Shown here in pieces: positions 52,737 to 62,328 of a DNA stretch of 64,000 nucleotides. The stretch spans positions 62,001 through 126,000 of the forward strand of contig NZ_WKJJ01000008.1 of NCBI RefSeq assembly GCF_009674485.1, read 5' to 3'. The DNA comes from Pseudoduganella rivuli. Its GTDB lineage: Bacteria; Pseudomonadota; Gammaproteobacteria; Burkholderiales; Burkholderiaceae_D. Within the stretch, counting starts at the first letter, position 1; the number at the start of each line of letters is the position of its first letter. A program made the translations under genes and the position numbers. The notes under the pieces are model-generated. The model searched no databases, was not told where the DNA came from, and was given only the letters and a program-made list of their open reading frames with translations.

Positions 52737-55151
52737 TCAGAATTCATAGCGGCCGGTGACGCCCACCGTGCGCGGGGTGCCGATCACGGCGTTATAGGAA
52801 CCGAAATTGCTGTTCCACATGCTGGTGTAGTAGTGCTTGTCGAACGCGTTTTTCACCCACAGCGACACATCCCATGCGGCGCCCCGCGTGCTGCGCAAGC
52901 CCAGCGAGAAATTGCTGATGCTGTAGGCCGGGATCTTCGAATACTCGGAGGCATCCAGCGTGCCGTAGGTGGCGCCACGGTACGAATAGTTGGCGTTCAC
53001 GTAGGCTTGCAACCCTTCGCCGGCGCGGTGCGCATACTGTGCGCTGGCGTTGGCGATCCAGCGCGGCGCGTTGACCAGCGCATTGCGGCCGGACAGGTCG
53101 CAGAACGTCGCGCTGCGCTCCGGCGGGCATGGCGCGTTGGTGTAGGCCAGGTAGCTGGCGTCATTGAACGACACGTTCGAGCGCAAGGTCAGGCCCCGGG
53201 TGGGCGTGGCCACCAGTTCCAGTTCCACGCCACGTGTACGCACATCACCCGCATTGGTCAAATACGACGTGCGGCTGACGGGGTCATACGCATTGCTCTG
53301 GTATCCATGCACGATGGTGGCGTACACGTTGCCGTTCAATTGCAGGTTGTTGTCGAACCATTGCGACTTCACGCCCGCTTCGAAGGCATTGGCGCGCTCG
53401 GTACCGACCAGCAGCGACGCAATGCCGCCCGCGCCCGGCACCGACAGGTTGATGCCACCGGATTTTTCGCCATGCGACAGGCTGGAATACAGCAGCACGT
53501 CCGGGTTGACCTTGTAGCCCACGTTGAGCAGCGCGGTCGGGCTGTTTTGCGACAGTTCCACGACGCCGGAATCGAATGCGCCGTAACGGCCGTTGCGGGA
53601 CGCCAGCACGGCGCCGGTGACGGCAGGGCCGATTGGCGCATTGCGCGTGATCCGGGCGCTCTTGTCTTCATAGGTGACGCGGGCGCCCGCCGTCACGTCC
53701 AGCTTCGGCGTGGCGTGCCACGTCGATTGCGCAAACAGCGCATAGCTGTCGACGTCCAGCCAGGCGGGCGCCGTGCTGGTGACATTCGACCATGCACCGG
53801 CCGGCGTGCCGTTGTACAGGTCGTTCAGCGGACCGTTGACGTTGAACGAATTGTTCGACAGTTTCTGGCGGTAGTAATACGCGCCAAACACGGACTCCAG
53901 CGGCTGGCCGGATGGCGTGGCCCAGCGCAATTCCTGCGTGAATTGCTTGTGGCGCGTGGAAGCGCCCGCGTTCAGCCCGACGGGCACCGGCAAGCCGTCA
54001 TCGTTTTGCGGCGTGAAGGCCCAGAAGCGGTATGCCGTCACGGACGTCAGTTTCGCGTCGCCGGCGAACGTCCAGTTGGCTTCCGCCGATGCGCCGCCCT
54101 GGTGCACGGCCACGTGGGACCCGGTGTCGAGGTTCACGGCGCGCTCTTTCGGATCGGGTACCGGCGAAGCGCCCACCAGCTTGGCCTGCGTCAGCGCGCG
54201 GCCGCTGGGGCCCGCGCTGTAGAACACCAGCGTGCCGTTATTCGAATCTTCCTCGTGGTAGTCGGCAATCACGCGCAGGTTGAAGTCCTTGCTCTTTTCC
54301 ACCAGCACCTGGGCTCGCACGCCATTGCGGTCGCCGCCCTGCACCTTGCCGCCATCGTAGCGGTTGGTGATGTAGCCATCGTCACGCGATGCATAGGCGG
54401 TCAGGCGTCCCGCCACGCCGTCTGCCAGCTCGCCATTCAGCACGAAGCGGCCCTGCTTGTGGCCATACTGGCCCAGCGACAGGTCGGCGATGCGCTCGGT
54501 ATTGAAGGTCGGCTTTTTCGATGCAATATTGAGCACGCCGGCCGTGGTGTTCTTGCCGAACAGCGTGCCTTGCGGACCGCGCAGCAATTCCAGTTGGGCG
54601 ATGTCGAGCGCGTCGAACGCCGCCATGCCGGGACGGGCCAGGTAGACATTGTCCAGGTAGACGCCGACACTCCCCTCCAGGCCATCGCTGGCCGGATTGT
54701 TGCCCAGGCCCCGCACGGCGAAGCTCATTTGGCGTGCGTGCACATAATTGACGGTGGTGCTGGGCAGCAGTTGCGGCAAATCCTGCACGCGGTACGTGCG
54801 GCTGCCATCGAGCACATCTTCGCCCAGCACGCTCATCGGCGTCGGCACGTTCTGCGAACTTTCCACGCGGCGGCGGGTCGTCACCAGCACGGTTTGTACC
54901 GCGCCGGCATAGGCGGCGTCCGATGCGCTGGCGCCTGCGGCGCCGATTGCCGCGCCGATTGCGGCGGCGCCGCCCGCCGACGTATCGGTCGCGACGATGG
55001 TGACCGCGTCATCGGCGGCAATGCCGCCCGACGCGCCGGCTGCCGCCGCCACTGCCGTTGCGATGGCTGCCGCCGCATGCGATTGCACCGGTTGCGCCAG
55101 CGCCAGCACGGCCAGCGCGATGGCGCTGAGTTTGAGTTCTTGCTTAACCAC
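52737..55151 (-). CDS. TonB-dependent outer-membrane receptor of the sulfatase gene set
   Basis: This 804-residue protein starts at GTG 55151, 8 nt after AAGGG. A signal peptide (ALAQPVQSHAAA) is followed by an Ala-rich linker, then a TonB-receptor plug (about residues 90-210; QNVPTPMSVLGEDVLDGSRT, ELLRGPQGTLFGKNTTAGVL) and a barrel that ends TGRYEF with a C-terminal Phe. It is 17 bp upstream of the sulfatase gene, which points to uptake of sulfate esters or their products. The actual substrate is not known. Confidence 0.94.
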   Translation of the reverse strand: MVKQELKLSAIALAVLALAQPVQSHAAAAIATAVAAAAGASGGIAADDAVTIVATDTSAGGAAAIGAAIGAAGASASDAAYAGAVQTVLVTTRRRVESSQNVPTPMSVLGEDVLDGSRTYRVQDLPQLLPSTTVNYVHARQMSFAVRGLGNNPASDGLEGSVGVYLDNVYLARPGMAAFDALDIAQLELLRGPQGTLFGKNTTAGVLNIASKKPTFNTERIADLSLGQYGHKQGRFVLNGELADGVAGRLTAYASRDDGYITNRYDGGKVQGGDRNGVRAQVLVEKSKDFNLRVIADYHEEDSNNGTLVFYSAGPSGRALTQAKLVGASPVPDPKERAVNLDTGSHVAVHQGGASAEANWTFAGDAKLTSVTAYRFWAFTPQNDDGLPVPVGLNAGASTRHKQFTQELRWATPSGQPLESVFGAYYYRQKLSNNSFNVNGPLNDLYNGTPAGAWSNVTSTAPAWLDVDSYALFAQSTWHATPKLDVTAGARVTYEDKSARITRNAPIGPAVTGAVLASRNGRYGAFDSGVVELSQNSPTALLNVGYKVNPDVLLYSSLSHGEKSGGINLSVPGAGGIASLLVGTERANAFEAGVKSQWFDNNLQLNGNVYATIVHGYQSNAYDPVSRTSYLTNAGDVRTRGVELELVATPTRGLTLRSNVSFNDASYLAYTNAPCPPERSATFCDLSGRNALVNAPRWIANASAQYAHRAGEGLQAYVNANYSYRGATYGTLDASEYSKIPAYSISNFSLGLRSTRGAAWDVSLWVKNAFDKHYYTSMWNSNFGSYNAVIGTPRTVGVTGRYEF

Positions 55152-55242
55152 GATTTATCCCTTTGCTCTCTATTTTTGGCAAAGCTGCGCCCCGCCCTCC
55201 AGCGATCGGGCGCGCTTTGCATGTATTGGTTACTTCGGAAAA

Positions 55243-56694
55243 TCAGCGCTGGTCGGCAACCTTCACGCCGCTGTCCGCGTTGTGTGCGGCCACGGCTTTT
55301 TCCGAGCGGGGTGTGCCTGCCGGAGCCCAGTCATACGGCACCGGTTGTGCGCGGTAGACCCAGTTGGTTTTCACCTGCTTGCCCGCGCCGCCCACGGCGG
55401 AATTGCCGAAATACGGGCTGACGTATTCCCATACGATGTCGCCCTGTGGCGTCACCTGGAAGAAGCGGCCATTCATGCCTTCGTCGACCAGCGTATTCCC
55501 GTTCGGCAGGCGGCGCGCGCTGCTGATAAAGGCGCTGTAGAAACTCCACAGGGTCTGCCCGGAATTGGCCGCCGTGTATTGCCACACGATTTATTTGGTG
55601 ACGGGATCGATTTCCAGCACGCGTGAATGGGGGAACATGCCGGGGCTGACTTTCGGATAGCCCGCTTCGCCCTGGTTGTCGAACACGAGCAGATTGCCGG
55701 CGCCCGGCAAGCCTTGCGGGATCACGTGCGCATCGTGCAGGCCGATGATCTGGTCGACGGGACGCGGCACGTTCGTCGCGCCAATGGCGGGATAATCCGG
55801 TCCCAGGTTCCACACCACCTTGCCCGTCTTCTTGTCGATGATGACGATGAAGTTGGCTTCGCGCGAATTGATCAGCACATTGTCCGGATGGAAGCGCGTA
55901 TCGCCTTGGTCGTACCATTTATTGGGCCCCACCACCGACATGTTATTGACATGCAGGTAGTCGAGCGCTTTGGCGCCATTGCGCGGCTCCGCGGCGCGCA
56001 CCAGCTTCAAGGCTGCGGGCGAAAAACCGAATTCCTCCAGGTGCTCGGACGCCACCCACTTCCATGCCACGTCGCCTTTCGGCGTGACTTCATAAATCAC
56101 GTCATCGAGCACTTGTTCGGCCTTGAACCCTGCCACCGGGTGGACCTGGTTGGCCAGGACCAGCGTATTCCCGTTCGGCAGGCGGCGCCAGTCGTGGTGC
56201 TGTTTGACTCCGCCATCGGGCGCGGCGCTGCTTTGCACGGTCGCCGATGCATAGGCATCCTGCGCCCCCTGGCCCCACTGCCACACGACCTGGCCATTCC
56301 AGTCCAGTTCACCGATGGCCTTGTTGCCCAGGCCATTGCCGGCCGCCGCGCCGGGCGCGTTCGCCAGTTGCAGCAGGATGTTGCCGCGCTTGCCGCCGGC
56401 CAGCGCCGGGTCCAGCAACACGGGCGGGAAGCCCACATGCGGCCACTGGCGCACTTCATTGCCATTCATGTCGATCAAGTGCGTCTTGCCATCCTGGCCG
56501 CTGAAGACGACATAGCCATTCCATGCGCGCGCCGGTTCATAGCGGGTTACGCCGGTGGGATAGACGCTGGGCGCAGCGCTTGCCGTGACCGCAGCGAAGG
56601 CGCAAGCCATGGCCGCGCACATCATGGCGAGTTGCCGTGCGCGGCGCGGACGGCCTTTACCTTCAGGGGAAACTGCTGCGGACGATGCAAACAT
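55243..56694 (-). pseudogene. Arylsulfotransferase-like (ASST) protein gene interrupted by one in-frame stop
   Basis: The frame begins at ATG 56694 behind AAGGAG with a signal peptide (about residues 1-45, ending ASA). It encodes a six-bladed propeller typical of ASST: RLPNGNTLVLANQ, LHDAHVIPQGLPG and RRLPNGNTLVDEG recur. After codon 367 (ending IDPVTK) there is a single TAA at 55591-55593, and the same frame then continues with IVWQYTAANSGQTLWSFYSA to a normal stop at 55243. One base change (such as GAA to TAA) would restore the frame. It may be a true recent mutation, a read-through, or an assembly error. The protein would transfer sulfate between phenols. Confidence 0.85.
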
Positions 56695-56759
56695 CTGTGG
56701 CTCCTTGGTGGTTATCAAACAGTGGGTGCATCTTACGCAGCACCCCATCTCGCTAGCCA

Positions 56760-56771
56760 CGAATTAATTCG
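56760..56771. promoter_or_regulatory. 12-bp palindrome upstream of the ASST-like gene
   Basis: CGAATTAATTCG is a perfect palindrome 66 bp upstream of the ASST-like start, a possible operator for the sulfate-ester gene set. Confidence 0.35.
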
Positions 56772-56888
56772 CATACGGATATTTGCAGCGGACGCATTTG
56801 AACAGTACAAATGCGCATGGACAGCGAGCGCCCAATAATTAGGCAAACCGCTGGCAAATCAGCCGAAGGGACAGCAACTAAAAGGGGC

Positions 56889-56918
56889 TTGGCAAACCGG
56901 ATTTCATGCTGCTATAAT
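56889..56918 (+). promoter_or_regulatory. Strong sigma-70-type promoter of tRNA-Phe
   Basis: TTGGCA (56889-56894) and a consensus TATAAT (56913-56918) are separated by 18 bp. Transcription would begin close to 56925, a few bases before the tRNA. Confidence 0.85.
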
Positions 56919-56929
56919 CTTGGTCTCTT

Positions 56930-57005
56930 GGCCTGGTAGCTCAGTTGGTAGAGCAGAGGATTGAAAATCCTTGTGTCGGTGGTTCGATTCCGCCCCGGGC
57001 CACCA
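56930..57005 (+). tRNA. tRNA-Phe (GAA)
   Basis: This 76-nt tRNA has an acceptor stem GGCCTGG / CCGGGCC, a D arm with AGCTCAGTTGGTAGAGC, an anticodon loop TTGAAAA with anticodon GAA, a T loop TTCGATT, and an encoded 3' CCA. The promoter upstream and the terminator downstream frame it as a single-gene unit. Confidence 0.97.
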
Positions 57006-57022
57006 AGAATTCTTTAGCGAAA

Positions 57023-57051
57023 ACGCCGACCCATGCTGGTCGGCGTTTTTG
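57023..57051 (+). terminator. Rho-independent terminator of tRNA-Phe
   Basis: A nine-pair stem ACGCCGACC / GGTCGGCGT with a 6-nt loop and a T5 tract starts 18 bp after the tRNA. Confidence 0.9.
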
Positions 57052-57177
57052 TTTGTACGCTCCCCGGTTTTGACGTCATCGATTTTTGACTTGAATCAAC
57101 GACACTGTTGATTCAGCTCACTACACTGGTCCTACGATCCGCTCGCATCTCGCGCAGCGGTGGCTTCCCTCCCGACC

Positions 57178-58113
57178 ATGGCGACGCTTCCCGCATACAT
57201 CTTCCACACCGACTGCCTCAAGCACGAGATGGGGCCGCAGCATCCCGAGGCGCCAGGGCGCATCGGGGCGATCCACGACATGCTGCTGATCAGGGGGCTG
57301 CTCGACTTCATGCAGCCCTATGACGCGCCGTTGGCGACCGAAGCCCAACTGGCAAGGGCACATTCCAGCCTGTACCTGCACAGCATAGCGGCGCAGTCAC
57401 CGGCCAGCGGCAGCGTGCAGATCGATCCCGACACCAGCATGAACCCATACACCTACCGGGCGGCGCTGCGCGCGGCCGGCGCTGCCGTGCTGGCCACCGA
57501 CCTGGTGCTGACGCAACGCGCCGGCTTTGCCTTCTGCAATGTGCGCCCGCCCGGCCACCACGCCGAATATGGGGCGGCCGGCGGCTTTTGCTTCTTCAAC
57601 AACGTCGCCGTCGGCATCCGCCACGCGCTCGATGTGCACGGCCTGGAACGGGTCGCGCTGGTCGACTTCGACGTCCACCACGGCAACGGCAGCGAGGACA
57701 TCCTGCGCGACGATGCGCGCGTGCTGATGTGCTCGATCTTTGAGGACAAGCTCTATCCCTTCTCCGGCAATACGCCGCGCGGCGCCAACATGGTCAACGT
57801 ACCACTGCCGGCACGCTCCGGCGGCGACGTGATGCGCGCCGCCATCACCGGGCAGTGGCTGCCGGCGCTGGAGCGTTTCGCACCGCAGATGATCTTCGTC
57901 TCCGCCGGCTTCGACGGCCACCGCGAGGACGACATGGGCAATCTCGGCCTGGTCGAAGCCGACTATGCCTGGATCACCCGGCAGATTGTGGCGGTGGCGC
58001 AGCGCCACGCCCATGGCCGCATTGTGTCCTGCCTGGAAGGCGGATATGAACCATCGTCACTGGCACGGAGCGCAGCGGCGCACCTGAAGGTGCTGCTGGG
58101 ACTCGACGACTAA
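57178..58113 (+). CDS. Histone-deacetylase-family (class II / AcuC-like) protein deacetylase
   Basis: This 311-residue enzyme begins at ATG 57178. It has the zinc-enzyme signatures RPPGHHAEYGAAGGFCFFNN (catalytic His pair), VDFDVHHGNG (zinc ligands) and SAGFDGHREDD, so it is expected to remove acyl groups from lysines or small amines. The stop is 22 bp before a Pat-type acetyltransferase gene, suggesting one transcription unit. The start lacks a strong ribosome binding site, and a GTG 18 bp upstream (57160) is an alternative. Confidence 0.93.
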   Translation: MATLPAYIFHTDCLKHEMGPQHPEAPGRIGAIHDMLLIRGLLDFMQPYDAPLATEAQLARAHSSLYLHSIAAQSPASGSVQIDPDTSMNPYTYRAALRAAGAAVLATDLVLTQRAGFAFCNVRPPGHHAEYGAAGGFCFFNNVAVGIRHALDVHGLERVALVDFDVHHGNGSEDILRDDARVLMCSIFEDKLYPFSGNTPRGANMVNVPLPARSGGDVMRAAITGQWLPALERFAPQMIFVSAGFDGHREDDMGNLGLVEADYAWITRQIVAVAQRHAHGRIVSCLEGGYEPSSLARSAAAHLKVLLGLDD

Positions 58114-58135
58114 CCCCATCTCTTGCGAAGCGACG

Positions 58136-60814
58136 ATGCAAGCTCATTACCTTACCCCGCTGTTCTCCCCGGCGTCGATGGTGGTCTTCTGCGGCAAGGA
58201 AGACCAGCCGGAGAGCCAGAGCAGCTACGGTCGCGGCATCCGCGCCCAGCTCGAACAGGGTGGTTTCAGCGGCCCCGTCACCTATCTCGACGTCTGCATG
58301 AGCGGCACCCTGTCCGACCTGGCCCATTCCCGCGCCGACCTGGCCGTCATCGCGCTGCCCAACGAGGAGGTGGCATTTGCGCTGGAGGTGGCCGGCCGCA
58401 TCCAGTGCCGCGCGGCGCTGGTGATCTCGGCCGGCGTGGCGCCGCCGCTGGCCAGGGAGTTGCACGCGATCGCGCGCAAGCACGGCCTGCACCTGCTCGG
58501 GCCTAACAGCCTGGGCTATCAGCGCCCGCGCCTGAACCTCAATGCCAGCATGGCCGGTCGCCTGGCGCAGCCGGGCAGCCTGGCGCTGATCTCGCAGTCC
58601 GGCGCGCTGACGGCCGCCATCCTCGACTGGGCCGACAAGAACGCGGTCGGGTTTTCCACCGTGGTCTCGCTCGGCCCCAACACGGCGGTCGACCTGGCAC
58701 AGACGCTGGATTTCCTCGCCACAGACCCGGCCACGCAGTCGATCGTCATCTGCATGGAAGGCATCACCAATGCGCGCCGCTTCCTGTCGGCGCTGCGCGG
58801 CGCAGCCAACACCAAGCCTGTGGTGGTGCTCAAAGCCGGCAACGCGGCAGCGGCCTCGCAGGCGGCGCAAACACACTCCGGCGCGATCGTCGGCAGCGGC
58901 GAGGTGTTCGACGCGGCGCTGCGCCGTACCGGCGCGGTGCGCGTCCAGTCCTTCGTCCAGCTGTTCGCGGCGGCGAAATGCCTGGCCTCGCGCTACCGCC
59001 CGGTCGGGCCGCGCCTGGCCATCGTCACCAATGGCGGCGGCCCGGGCGTGCTGGCGGCAGACTGGATCGACGAAAAGAAGCTGCAACTGGCGCAGCTGTC
59101 GCCCGCGTCCACCCAGGCGCTAACGCCGCTGCTGCCGCCACACGCGACCCTGTACAACCTGCTTGACCTGTCCGAAGAGGCCGGGGCCGATCATTTCGCC
59201 TGCGCGCTGCAGACCTGCGCCCACGACAGCCAGATCGACGGCATCCTGGTGATCTATTCGCCCAAGCCGGGTAGCGACCCGGGCGCGGTGGCGCAGGCGG
59301 TGGCCAGCCTGTATCCCAGCCTGGGCAAGCCGCTACTGACCTGCTGGATGGGTGACGCCCAGGTTGGCGAGGCGCGCAGCATTCTCGGCGCGGCCGGCCT
59401 GGCCACCTTCCGCACGCCGGAGGCGGCGGTCGATGGCTTCAGCAACATCGCCTCCTTCTACCAGAACCAGCAACTGTTGTACCAAACCCCGCCGCCGCTA
59501 TCGCAACTGGCGCAGCCCGACCTCGAAGGCGCGCGCCTGCTGATCGAAAGCGTGCTGGCCGAGCGCCGCAATGTACTCACCGAGATGGAATCAAAGGCGC
59601 TGCTGGCGGCTTTCCACATCCCGATCACCCAGACCATCCTGGCGCGCAGCGCCGGCGAGGCGATCCTGATCGCCAGCCAGCTAGGTTATCCAGTGGCGCT
59701 GAAGATCGACTCGCCCGACATCTCGCACAAGTCCGACGTGCAGGGCGTGGCGCTCAACGTGCTCGACGCCGCCGCCGTACGCGACGGCTACAACGACATG
59801 ATGGCCAACGTGCGCCGCCTCGAGCCGAACGCGTGCATCAACGGCGTGACGATCCAGAAAATGGCAGGCAAGCGCAATGGGCGCGAGCTATACATCGGCG
59901 TCGTCACTGACCACCTGTTTGGCCCGGTCATCAGTTTTGGCGCCGGCGGCACGATGATAGAACTGATCAACGACCGCGCCGTCGAATTGCCGCCGCTGAA
60001 CCAGTTCCTGGCCCGGCGCCTGATCGCGCGGGTACGCTCGGCCAGCACCCTGGGGGAGTGGCGCGGCGCGCCGCCGGTACAGCGCGAATCAGTCGAACAC
60101 ATGCTGCTGCGCGTGTCGGAAATGGTATGCGAGCTGCCGCAGTTGCGCGAAATGGACATCAATCCGCTGATCGTCGACGAGCACGGCGCGCTGGTGGTGG
60201 ACGCGCGCATCGTCATCGGTGCGGCGCCGCCGTCCGCGCACGACTATGACCACCTGGCGATCTTGCCCTACCCGTCGACCTATACCCGGGAATGGCCGAT
60301 GCGCGGCGGCGGCCAGTACACGCTGCGCCCGATACAGCCGGACGACGCCTCGATGCTGCAAGACCTGGTGCGCGGCTTGTCGGAAAAATCGCGCTACTAC
60401 CGATTCGCCTCTTCGCTGCGCGAGCTGTCGGTGCCGATGCTGGCGCGCTACACCCTGATCGACTACGACCGCGAAATGGCGCTGGTGGCGGTGCAGCGCA
60501 CCCGCACGCTAGGGCCGGATGGCGAGTTCGTCGAGGCCGAGAGCATCATCGGCGTGTCGCGCTACATCGCCAATCCCGACCGCAGCAGTTGCGAGTTCTC
60601 GTTGCTGGTGGACGACCGCTTCAGCGGCCAGGGCCTGGGCACGCGCCTGATGCTGGGCATCATGGACGTCGCGCGCGACAAGGGGTTGAGCGAGATCGAC
60701 GGCCTGGTGCTGTGCAAAAACAGCGGCATGCTCAAGCTGATGGCCAGCCTGGACTTCCAGATCCAGCCCTACTCGGACGACCCCGACTTCCGGCTGTGCA
60801 GCAAGACGCTGTGA
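58136..60814 (+). CDS. Pat-type protein lysine acetyltransferase (acyl-CoA synthetase-like domains plus GNAT)
   Basis: This 892-residue cytoplasmic protein has a CoA-binding domain (about residues 10-140), a succinyl-CoA-ligase-like region (about 150-300; THSGAIVGSGEVFD with His247 aligned with the phospho-His of the ADP-forming synthetase family), an ATP-grasp domain (about 480-700; ALLAAFHIPITQTILARSAG, ISHKSDVQGVALNV) and a C-terminal GNAT domain (about 720-890; FSGQGLGTRLMLGIMDVA as acetyl-CoA loop). This layout matches Pat/PatZ enzymes that acetylate metabolic enzymes such as acetyl-CoA synthetase. The adjacent deacetylase would give a reversible pair. Confidence 0.93.
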   Translation: MQAHYLTPLFSPASMVVFCGKEDQPESQSSYGRGIRAQLEQGGFSGPVTYLDVCMSGTLSDLAHSRADLAVIALPNEEVAFALEVAGRIQCRAALVISAGVAPPLARELHAIARKHGLHLLGPNSLGYQRPRLNLNASMAGRLAQPGSLALISQSGALTAAILDWADKNAVGFSTVVSLGPNTAVDLAQTLDFLATDPATQSIVICMEGITNARRFLSALRGAANTKPVVVLKAGNAAAASQAAQTHSGAIVGSGEVFDAALRRTGAVRVQSFVQLFAAAKCLASRYRPVGPRLAIVTNGGGPGVLAADWIDEKKLQLAQLSPASTQALTPLLPPHATLYNLLDLSEEAGADHFACALQTCAHDSQIDGILVIYSPKPGSDPGAVAQAVASLYPSLGKPLLTCWMGDAQVGEARSILGAAGLATFRTPEAAVDGFSNIASFYQNQQLLYQTPPPLSQLAQPDLEGARLLIESVLAERRNVLTEMESKALLAAFHIPITQTILARSAGEAILIASQLGYPVALKIDSPDISHKSDVQGVALNVLDAAAVRDGYNDMMANVRRLEPNACINGVTIQKMAGKRNGRELYIGVVTDHLFGPVISFGAGGTMIELINDRAVELPPLNQFLARRLIARVRSASTLGEWRGAPPVQRESVEHMLLRVSEMVCELPQLREMDINPLIVDEHGALVVDARIVIGAAPPSAHDYDHLAILPYPSTYTREWPMRGGGQYTLRPIQPDDASMLQDLVRGLSEKSRYYRFASSLRELSVPMLARYTLIDYDREMALVAVQRTRTLGPDGEFVEAESIIGVSRYIANPDRSSCEFSLLVDDRFSGQGLGTRLMLGIMDVARDKGLSEIDGLVLCKNSGMLKLMASLDFQIQPYSDDPDFRLCSKTL

Positions 60815-60863
60815 AGCCGCACCGGGACCGCACTTGGCGAAAACGGCGACGCAATCCCATGGG

Positions 60864-62048
60864 TCATCCATAACTGGCCACTTGCCGCGCAAACCTGCGC
60901 AGGCCGGCCGGTCCGGTTTGTTCCGCCTTCACGCACCACGCCTGCAGGCTGGCCAGCAACTGTTCCGGTGACGCCGCCGAACGGCGCCACAGGACTTCCA
61001 GCGTGTCGCGCGCCGCTTGCATGGCATCGAGCGGTCCGCTGTGGGCCAGCACCAATCCAAGGGCAGTGCGTTGCAGGCTGCTGAGCCGGCAAGGAGTGCG
61101 CCGCAGCAGATGCCTGGCCTGCGCCAGCATGGGGCGCGGGAATTGTTTGAGCAGCATGGCGCGTTCGGTGCGATAAACAGCAAGCGTCAATAGCGTCAGT
61201 TCCCGCACCAGCTCGGCACGGTTGCCCAGCACCTGCCGCAGGGTGGCCGGCGTCGGCGCCAGTTGTCCCGGACGCGGTGTCAACGGATGCGGCGCCTCGC
61301 GAACCCGCGCCAGCCGCAGCCATTGCAGGACGCGGATATATGCCCAGCCGATATCCAGCTCGAACCAGCGCACTGAAAATTTTGCCGAGGTCGGGAACGT
61401 GTGATGGTTGTTGTGCAGCTCTTCGCCGCCGATCAGCAAGCCAAACGGAACGATGTTGGTCGCCGCCTCCTTGCAGTCATAGTTGCGGTAACCCGCATAA
61501 TGTCCCACGCCGTTGATCACGCCGGCCGCCAGGAATGGAATCCACATCATCTGGCACGCCCACAGCGTCAGTCCGCGCGCGCCGAACAGGAACAGCTCGA
61601 TCGCCAGCAACAGGCCGACGCCCTGCCACGTATAGCGGCTGTATACACGGCGCTCGATCCAGTCGTCCGGCGCGCCGGCGCCATAGCGATCAACCAGCGC
61701 GGGCCGGCTGGCGGCAGCCTGGTACAGTTCCGCGCCGCGCCACAGCACCTGGTTGATGCCGGCGACAACCGGGCTATGGGGATCCTTCGCTGTTTCGCAG
61801 TGCGCATGATGGCACCGGTGAACCGCCACCCACTCCCGTGTCACCATGCCGGTGGTCAGCCACAGCCAGAACCGGAAGGCGTGCGATACCGCCGGCCCCA
61901 GCGACAGTGCGCGGTGGGTCTGGCAGCGGTGCAGATAAACCGTCACGGCCACGATGGTCGCGTGCGTGGTGATCGCGCCGACCAGGAACAATTGCCACCA
62001 GCTGAACGCCAGGAATCCGTCAGCCAGTCTTTGCCAATGCATCGCCAT
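60864..62048 (-). CDS. Membrane fatty acid desaturase
   Basis: This 394-residue membrane protein has the three His boxes of the acyl-CoA/lipid desaturase family: HRCQTH (about residues 40-45), HRCHHAHCE (about 77-85) and HNNHHTFP (about 213-220), with hydrophobic segments at about 16-36 and 160-190. It inserts a double bond in acyl chains, so it may help adjust membrane fluidity. A long C-terminal part (about 260-394) follows that is not part of the core and contains helical Arg/Leu-rich stretches. An AGGAGG site precedes the ATG at 62048. Convergent with the acetyltransferase gene. Confidence 0.93.
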   Translation of the reverse strand: MAMHWQRLADGFLAFSWWQLFLVGAITTHATIVAVTVYLHRCQTHRALSLGPAVSHAFRFWLWLTTGMVTREWVAVHRCHHAHCETAKDPHSPVVAGINQVLWRGAELYQAAASRPALVDRYGAGAPDDWIERRVYSRYTWQGVGLLLAIELFLFGARGLTLWACQMMWIPFLAAGVINGVGHYAGYRNYDCKEAATNIVPFGLLIGGEELHNNHHTFPTSAKFSVRWFELDIGWAYIRVLQWLRLARVREAPHPLTPRPGQLAPTPATLRQVLGNRAELVRELTLLTLAVYRTERAMLLKQFPRPMLAQARHLLRRTPCRLSSLQRTALGLVLAHSGPLDAMQAARDTLEVLWRRSAASPEQLLASLQAWCVKAEQTGPAGLRRFARQVASYG

Positions 62049-62328
62049 GTCTGCCCTCCTCGGGTGCCGCTATACATTCGGGTGTCGCCAGGCGCATCGC
62101 CGGCATGCGGCGATTGGGGGACTTTGACGGAGTTGCGCCGGCAGGCGGCAACGCTGAGGAAGGCCAATACGAACTGCAGTTTTTGGCGAAATACCTGTCC
62201 CCACTATACGCGCCAAAGCACGCATTACCTAACGATTCCGCCACCGTGCGGGGCACCGCATCAGTGGCGTTGGCGAAACAGCCATCGGCGTACAATAACG
62301 CTTCCCATCCCCCGCCAAGGAGGCTGTC

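Noticed and set aside
56930..60863. Integrated element at the 3' end of tRNA-Phe
   Set aside because: The tRNA keeps its own terminator, no integrase is present, and I found no second copy of the tRNA 3' end after the acetyltransferase gene.
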